Positions 58,061 to 64,000 of a stretch of DNA of 64,000 bases are shown here, in pieces. Location: contig JAUDYN010000009.1 of assembly GCA_030407005.1 (NCBI GenBank), forward strand, positions 2,170,001 through 2,234,000. The letters run 5' to 3'. Numbering within the stretch: the first letter of the stretch is position 1; each line of letters begins with the position of its first letter. This DNA is from Desarmillaria ectypa. Its lineage: Eukaryota; Basidiomycota; Agaricomycetes; Agaricales; Physalacriaceae. Both the position numbers and the translations under genes were made by a program. The notes below the pieces were generated by a model. It did no database searches. It had not been told where the DNA came from and was given only the letters and a program-made list of their open reading frames with translations.

Positions 58061-61000
58061 CACGCTGTTGTCTTTTCGGGCAGGTCCTTGAATATTGCTC
58101 ATACAGCCAGCGGCTGTTCGCCTTCGCTCTCTTTTGGCATCATACATCCATCGTAAACAGATGTCCCACAGGATCTAGCCTCAGAGCTGACAAAGGATGC
58201 GTGTCGCAGAAGGAAAAAACGTCAGTCCAATCGAATGACGGAGTAGGCGGCAAGTGAATGAGTTCTTTATCTTCCCTTGGTCTATCTCAAACCTGTCAAG
58301 CATCCAGCGAAAGTCTCAAAGCTACAGCGTTGAGCACTAAGCGCTCAGCAGCCAAACACGGTATCTAAGCTCGACTCTTCAACTTATGATCCTTCATTGA
58401 CCGAAACGAACGCACCCGCTACACAGTAACTTCTCGCGCTGCAGGGGAGCCCTCGAGTATGATAGGCACTGATAGGCTCGCGCTTCGTACAGAGTGATCC
58501 TCTGACTCATGTCCTTGTAACAAACTCTCCCTCTATTGCTTTTTGACTGGCTTTGCCAATCGAGCGAAATGTTTAAAAAAATATTCATTTTTGGAAGAAT
58601 GACCGCTGGACAAGTCACGGCGCTTCATCCATGATTGACCCTCCTGGGGGACGAGCTCATCCGTGGAGGTAGGTCTCTGGGCAGGTTTTGCGCAAGCCGT
58701 TGTGATACGTTTTATTTCCAGGCAAGGTTTGCGCTGATTATCGTTAATCATCTGGGTTCCGACAACCTAGATGCATAAATAGCAAGGCTGCTTTAGGGCA
58801 ACGAATCGTAACGTTGAAGTTGTAGGCATCCATTGGGCCAACTTGATTTTGATCTCTTTCTGATCTGGGCTTTGGTGATGTACTTCCAGTATCCGAACCG
58901 TTTTCACGCAGGTTATTCCTGACTCCGAGCGTCAACAGCAGCTCACTTCCAGACAAAATACCTCTCTTACCCACTGAAGTCTACGTGACCCTTGTTGAGA
59001 TCGGGCCCAGAATTCTTTTTCTGTCGCCCTATGGCTTCAGACATGTACAACGCCTATTGTGGTTGAAAGTGAACATTTGGTGGCGTTGACGTCTGTGAAG
59101 GTTATGTGCTTTTTACCAATTTTCAAATTTGCTATCGTTTAATTCAAAGCGCTCGCAAGATGCCGCAAACCTTTGATGTCTTTTAATTTCCGACTCATGT
59201 AATTAAACCCGGCATCTTTGTAATCAAAGCATTCAACACCATTTTGGAACAGTAGCATGCGGATACAACTCCTCAACTCATTGGTATAGGACGTTGCAGC
59301 TGGTGGACGACCCACCATACTTTTTTTAAAAAAAATTTCGCCGCGATCATTCCTCTGTACACCCAGCGATTCCAACTCTGGGAACATGAACCGATCATCC
59401 TCCACGTCGAACCGACCCTGCTCAACTGGTTAATCACCCGACAATCCCGTTTCACCAGAGCCAGTCATACTGTGGCGGTTTGGACAGATATGTGATGGTG
59501 GCAATATTCTAGGCGCAATGAATGGATACGTATCCGATGTCCGATGTCCCGGTTCTTGTCGCGATTGAGTTGCTCAGGGTTGTCGTCGATCCGTGCCTGC
59601 AGCGAGGCGGACCGTGAGATGGGGAGTCCTTTTCTTTGCAGCGGAAGAATTCACCAAACCATAAGGATATCTGGCCTGAGAGAAAAAAGCCAATAGTGAG
59701 TATTGAACATAACATTACTGACCCTTGACCAATTCAGTCTCCGACGTGGTTACGGTACTCAATTGAAGGAAAAGGGAATGTCCGTATTGCTCAAGCGCAA
59801 TTAAACAGATCGTCAGGGTCCAGGGATGGGGCGTCTTGGGCGCGCGGGAGCACACCTAGGCACGCTATGGGTCTAAACAGGCCAGAGCTGGTACAAAGAG
59901 TCAAAGCGAAACAGGTTACTGACGTTTGAGAATCGCCCAGACATGAAATTTTCAATCCCCGGTAGGCGATTCAAGTTTGTCGAAGAGAAAATGTATACCC
60001 ACCATTGAATTGAGTTGCCAAGGCTGCATTCATGACGTGAAAAGCAATGTTAAAAAATCACCTCAAGAATCTACAAGACAGGGCCCGCTCCCATGGAAAA
60101 TCCGGGGAAAATTCCTGAACACCTTTCTTCGGCAGTTTCCCTCGACGAGATTACGATAATGCAGTGCCTGCCTAAGATTGTTGCTTCAATCCTCGGGTTT
60201 GTCCGAGTCTACAGTGTGAGGAGTCGGCTCCAATCTATAGTTCATTTGTGACTTGAGACACGCTCGTGATGGTAAGACATCTGATACACGGAGCAACCAA
60301 ATCCCGGCAATAACCTAAATCCCTTCAACGTTCCGTCAACATGCTCAATTGGTATTCAGTACTAGTATGTTTTCTAGGCATTTAGCGTCGTCTTTTCAAC
60401 TCCGCGTTGAAACGCCACCTTCAGTCACAGACGCGTCCAGGACACACGGAACGTTAGAGACCTTTCTCTCAGTTTCGCTAGCAACAATGAGGACCTTGGC
60501 GGTGCTTGGCCTTCTCAATTTGGCTGCCTCTATGCCGAGAGATTCGGTATCTCCCTACGAGTGTCCCCCCACCCATTATTCTCCTTATCCCGGTTCTCAA
60601 ATGTCCTCCCGCCAAAGTACAACACAACCGACGAAATACAAGCGCACACACTCCATTAAACCCAGCACTGATTTGTTATTCCCCATCCTCGCCATCTCAG
60701 AGGCATGATGGTGGTGGAGATGCGATCGAATCTTTGCCGTCAGTCGTACTTCGGAGGAGCTGGAAGAAAGGATCAGGATAAGAGGGAGGAAAACTTGTCC
60801 TCAGACCTCAAACTATTCTTACCCTTCCTGAAGGTGCCGCTTTCTCCCATTGCATGGCATGGGCCGCTATAGTCACCCCCCACCTGGAATATCCCCGTCG
60901 TACTCTTGCGGCTACGTGCCGTATTGAAGTAGACCATCAATAGAGAAAATTTCCTTTCTCTCGTCATGGCCGTCGTTTTTTCTTCTCTCATCGTATTCCT

Positions 61001-61354
61001 GTTGACATTATCAAGTAAAGTCGGCTTGCTATCTGCTGCACGTCTGCGTACACAAATACCTTCCTTCGTCTACTTGCTCAAGTGTAGCTAGAATTTTGTT
61101 CGAGAGATAGATACTTCACTTTTTATCATAGGACTGACCCATCTGGCTCCATGAATGCCATTTCATCCACGAAACCTGAACGACGAATGTATTTTTCAGG
61201 CGATCGGCATAGAAGGATTGTCAGCTGCCGTAAATATATTTCCTTCAGTATTGAAGACGAAGAACAAAGCATACGGCTGGAGTGTTCATTGGTTGGTACT
61301 CTGGTGACGACAAGAGATATTTGAATATTACTTTTATCAGCAAAGAGACCAGCA
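58061..61354. other. sparse region with two small candidate frames
   Basis: A minus-strand frame at 59405-59139 (88 codons, MEDDRFMFPELESL...) is open and non-repetitive but unrecognised. A plus-strand frame starting at 60487 encodes 73 residues with a signal-peptide-like start (MRTLAVLGLLNLAASMP). A 41-residue hydrophobic peptide starts at 60966 (MAVVFSSLIVFLLT). Any of these could be chance. No larger gene is supported. Confidence 0.3.
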
Positions 61355-62565
61355 TTAGCCGTTAAAGGTAGATACAAACCACTCCACGATCCGCTCTTCC
61401 CCTGGATCTTTTTTCCAGACGAAATCTACAATGGGCTCGCTATGCAGTCGACCCTTCTGTTCAAAAAATTCAACACTACTATGAACGGGAACGAGATACC
61501 TCTCATGCAGCGTCTTGATACCCTGCACTATACACTCCAGCTGGCCACATGTGACGAGGATCCTGCCAACGAGCTCTTCTAGTCCCGCGAACCAATTCTC
61601 GGGACCCTCTAGAGGGTCCAAGAACGCGATCTCGGAATCAGGGATGTTCTTGACAACCATTTTGGCAGCGAGACGACCAGTCTTAGCAGAGACCATGTCG
61701 TATTTGTATCGAGCCTCCATGAGAGCCCATTCACACTCAGAGTCATCCTTTATGGACACCCAAGGGGATATGAGGCACATCCCACGAAAGTGCGCCTTGG
61801 TTGGGAGGCTGATGGGCAGTTCTACAGAGGGGTGATGATGCAGAATGTGCGATAGCAGTGACAAGGTGAGGTTGCCGCCTGAAGAGTCCCCGGATAGGAT
61901 GATGTTCTCGGGGCGCGCACCGGCCGCTAGAAGGAACTCGAGTGCATCCCTGGCTTCCCGAAGAGGAACGGGAAATGGATTCTCGGGCAACAGCTCTACA
62001 TATGAACGCCATCAGGAATAATCCGGAATCCACTCAGACGAACGAAACTGACTATAAGCCAAAATCACTACGCCAACAGAGATATCTCGCTCTTCGAGCT
62101 TCGATTGCAAGTGTTGGCAGAACGCCATTAGGGCATCGGAGCAGCCAGCTTTATACGCTCCACCTAATCATAAGTTCAGTAAACCGCGTTCGGAGAATCA
62201 AGAAATGAGATCTGCACCGTGAAAGTGGAATATGACTTTATCCAGGCGTTTCTGTCCAATCCACAACAATTTTGCACCATCAGGTAGTTCATCTACCATC
62301 GGTACCAAATCGACGGATTTCGTCCATTTCATATAAACGCCAAGAGAGGGAGGCGCCTCGAAGCCATGATCCATGAGATACCGAACTGTGGCACAAATGC
62401 ACACCCTCTTCCAGTCTCGAGAACGCTCAGCATTGAAGAACGAGGCGCAGAGCCGCTTCAAGACGTAAAGAGCTAAAGTGCAAGATATCAGCGAAGGGAA
62501 TAAGACTTTGTGAGCTACTGACGCAACAAGACGAATGTCATTATAGCACGAATCGTCCCCATCAT
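61355..62565 (-). CDS. alpha/beta hydrolase (HSL/abhydrolase_3-like), four exons
   Basis: Exons 62565-62523, 62472-62218, 62163-62053 and 61995-61355 join in frame to 349 residues; each junction keeps phase across introns GTCAGT...TTTAG, GTGCAG...ATTAG and GTCAGT...TGTAG. The N-terminus (MMGTIRAIMTFVLLPLYVL) is hydrophobic and may anchor or target the protein. The oxyanion motif HGGAY lies at about residue 99, and the nucleophile motif GDSSGG at about 175. An acidic residue in CGQLE and a histidine in LHSEP are candidates for the rest of the triad. Members hydrolyse ester or lactone substrates; the substrate here is unknown. A decayed paralogue lies at 55000-56090. The first exon is the least certain part. 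Confidence 0.8.
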
Positions 62566-63577
62566 GGCGGTCTTGAAACGAGGAACCTTGGCCTTTATTA
62601 CTTCTCAACATGGGAACATGCCACCTGTCGAGGTGATGGTCATGTTATGTTAAGCTCTGTTGGGTAGGCTTTGGCTTCTTCTGGATGACGATGAAAGAGT
62701 GGATTTAGAATCTCGGAGGTAGATGGATGTTAATAGCGATAAAAATGAGGGTATGTATGTGTCGATGCTTGATTTGAGGTCTGCTATTGAGGCTGTAATC
62801 CATAGTATGGTATTGACTCCTCCGAAGTACCAAGTGTGACACCACAGGAAATAGATACAGTCCTGGTTAAAAAGAAGATCGGATTTTAAATGAACAAGAT
62901 AGAAAAACTTACATAGTTGCCAATACTCTGTAAAATAATTCTCGTCAAACCCTACGAAGGCATAATGACGACCAGGAAGAAATTCGAGAGTTAGTTTCCT
63001 TGTCGAGTAGATCTCGTAGCATGGTTTCTACGACTGGAACCAATGGTATGGATAGCGACACAGAGCAGAGAGGCAATAAACAATGGTGTTATCCATCTCC
63101 CTTTCAGTTGGCAACCGAAGACATCAGTGAGAGCGACTCGGAGAACTTCGAGTGATCACATTTCGGAAAGTGGTGCCATTTTTATACGAAAGGTGAGTAC
63201 ATTGGCGGCCCCATTTGGCATTATGCTGGAAAGGATCAATTCTCCGTGAGATAAAGTAAAACGTGCCTTTTCCCGATTCTTTCCGAAGAATGACGAAACG
63301 AAAGAGGGTTATAGCGAGGCGTTGTCATGAGTCCGGCCAAAAGGTCTGAACAGGGGCTATACTCGGGGCCGGCTGATGTAATGTGAAGTGAGCAATACCA
63401 CAATTACTGCACGGCAGTGTCGATGCCGCCTGTGGCTGAGCATACTTCAATCCCGATGTCTTCCTATTGGTCGGCACACACTGTAAGGTACATAGTAGGT
63501 AATATTTTCTTGTTCGAGACCTAATGCCGAGGGGCAAGCAGTTCGAATGAAGAGTATATATCACTGAGATTTAGATT
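62566..63577. other. unassigned region
   Basis: No gene recognised. Short frames at 63043-63249 (plus) and 63325-63564 (minus) are not supported. Confidence 0.3.
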
Positions 63578-63625
63578 GTGCAAAATGCGAGCTTGCGGCG
63601 CAGCCGCCGAGCGAGCTTTTTGCAC
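63578..63625. repeat. single hairpin related to the 33.4-33.75 kb cluster
   Basis: The outer arms GTGCAAAA (63578-63585) and TTTTGCAC (63618-63625) pair perfectly. Inside them lies GCTTGCG (63591-63597), the hallmark segment of the hairpin cluster, and an inner stem GCGGC/GCCGC with loop GCA (63595-63607). The layout is similar, but the inner stem overlaps the conserved segment, so the relationship is probable rather than certain. Confidence 0.5.
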
Positions 63626-64000
63626 CACTAAGTACTTTTCTACATCTGAACAAGGTGTATTTTATTTAATCTTTCTTGAATGAGCAGCTACAAAGTCAAC
63701 AAGATGGATACAGTTCATATACAGAGCCACTGTTTCTTCGTACAAAAGGAAAAAATCAGGGGCCGGCAACTACCGCTCCTGGATAATAACAACATAATAA
63801 GCCGCGCAAGTAGGGTGGCCGGTTTCTCCGAATCGTCCTGATTCTACAAAATGAACGGATTGCTAGCAGGGACCTATTGCTCGTTGCTGGTAGGCCGAGC
63901 ATCTATGTGATCGTCGTTGTGAAAGGAAGAAAAAAGTCATAATTTCCATTTTTGGCAGAGCGACAGACACTCCTTACTTTCAACGACAACAGCGACGACT
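63626..64000. other. right edge, no gene seen
   Basis: Nothing recognisable in the last 375 bases. Confidence 0.3.

Overview
The window looks like genomic DNA of a mushroom-forming basidiomycete (Agaricomycetes). The evidence is introns of about 50 bases with GT/AG ends, and protein families I recognise from that group: A-T-TE NRPS-like synthetases, aryl-alcohol-dehydrogenase-type aldo/keto reductases, a sesquiterpene synthase, F-box/leucine-rich proteins, a HET-type protein, chromodomain Ty3/gypsy elements and a DIRS-like tyrosine-recombinase retrotransposon. The species cannot be named from the sequence, and no RNA genes or CRISPR arrays were seen.

The window has two halves. From about 0.7 to 33.3 kb it is a transposon graveyard with few CpG dinucleotides. 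It holds: a solo LTR inside an older repeat (0.8-1.2 kb); remnants of an NRPS-like gene (2.1-3.2 kb) and an aldo/keto reductase (3.4-4.3 kb, plus an N-terminal piece at 10.5-10.8 kb); a HET-type pseudogene (7.0-8.7 kb); four copies of a roughly 1.35 kb LTR-like repeat, called C1-C4 here; a Ty3/gypsy complex bounded by a 5-base target duplication (11.4-20.3 kb) that contains other LTRs; and a DIRS-like element on the minus strand (26.2-33.3 kb) whose reverse-transcriptase core has been flipped between C3 and C4. Most premature stops are TGA where CGA is expected, which points to C-to-T decay of methylated or RIP-like mutated DNA.

From 33.3 kb to the end, CpG content is normal and genes are host-like. 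A cluster of structured short hairpins (33.39-33.75 kb) precedes a tandem F-box array (34.1-39.0 kb). Copy 3 of the array is intact, copy 1 is frameshifted, and copy 2 is split around an internally deleted aldo/keto reductase pseudogene. Then come a near full-length but broken NRPS-like gene (41.6-45.3 kb), a terpene synthase pseudogene (45.6-46.7 kb), a third NRPS-like relic (50.9-52.2 kb), an apparently intact four-exon C2H2 zinc-finger gene (53.7-54.5 kb), a decayed alpha/beta hydrolase (55.0-56.1 kb), a hAT-type MITE (57.15-57.58 kb) and an intact four-exon alpha/beta hydrolase gene (61.36-62.57 kb).

Only three genes read as complete: F-box copy 3, the C2H2 gene and the alpha/beta hydrolase. 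The NRPS-like, terpene synthase and reductase relics together suggest an eroded specialised-metabolism locus that was duplicated and then invaded by transposons. Coordinates of pseudogene exons and repeat ends come from reading by eye and may be off by a few bases. Functional names rest on motif recognition, not on database searches.
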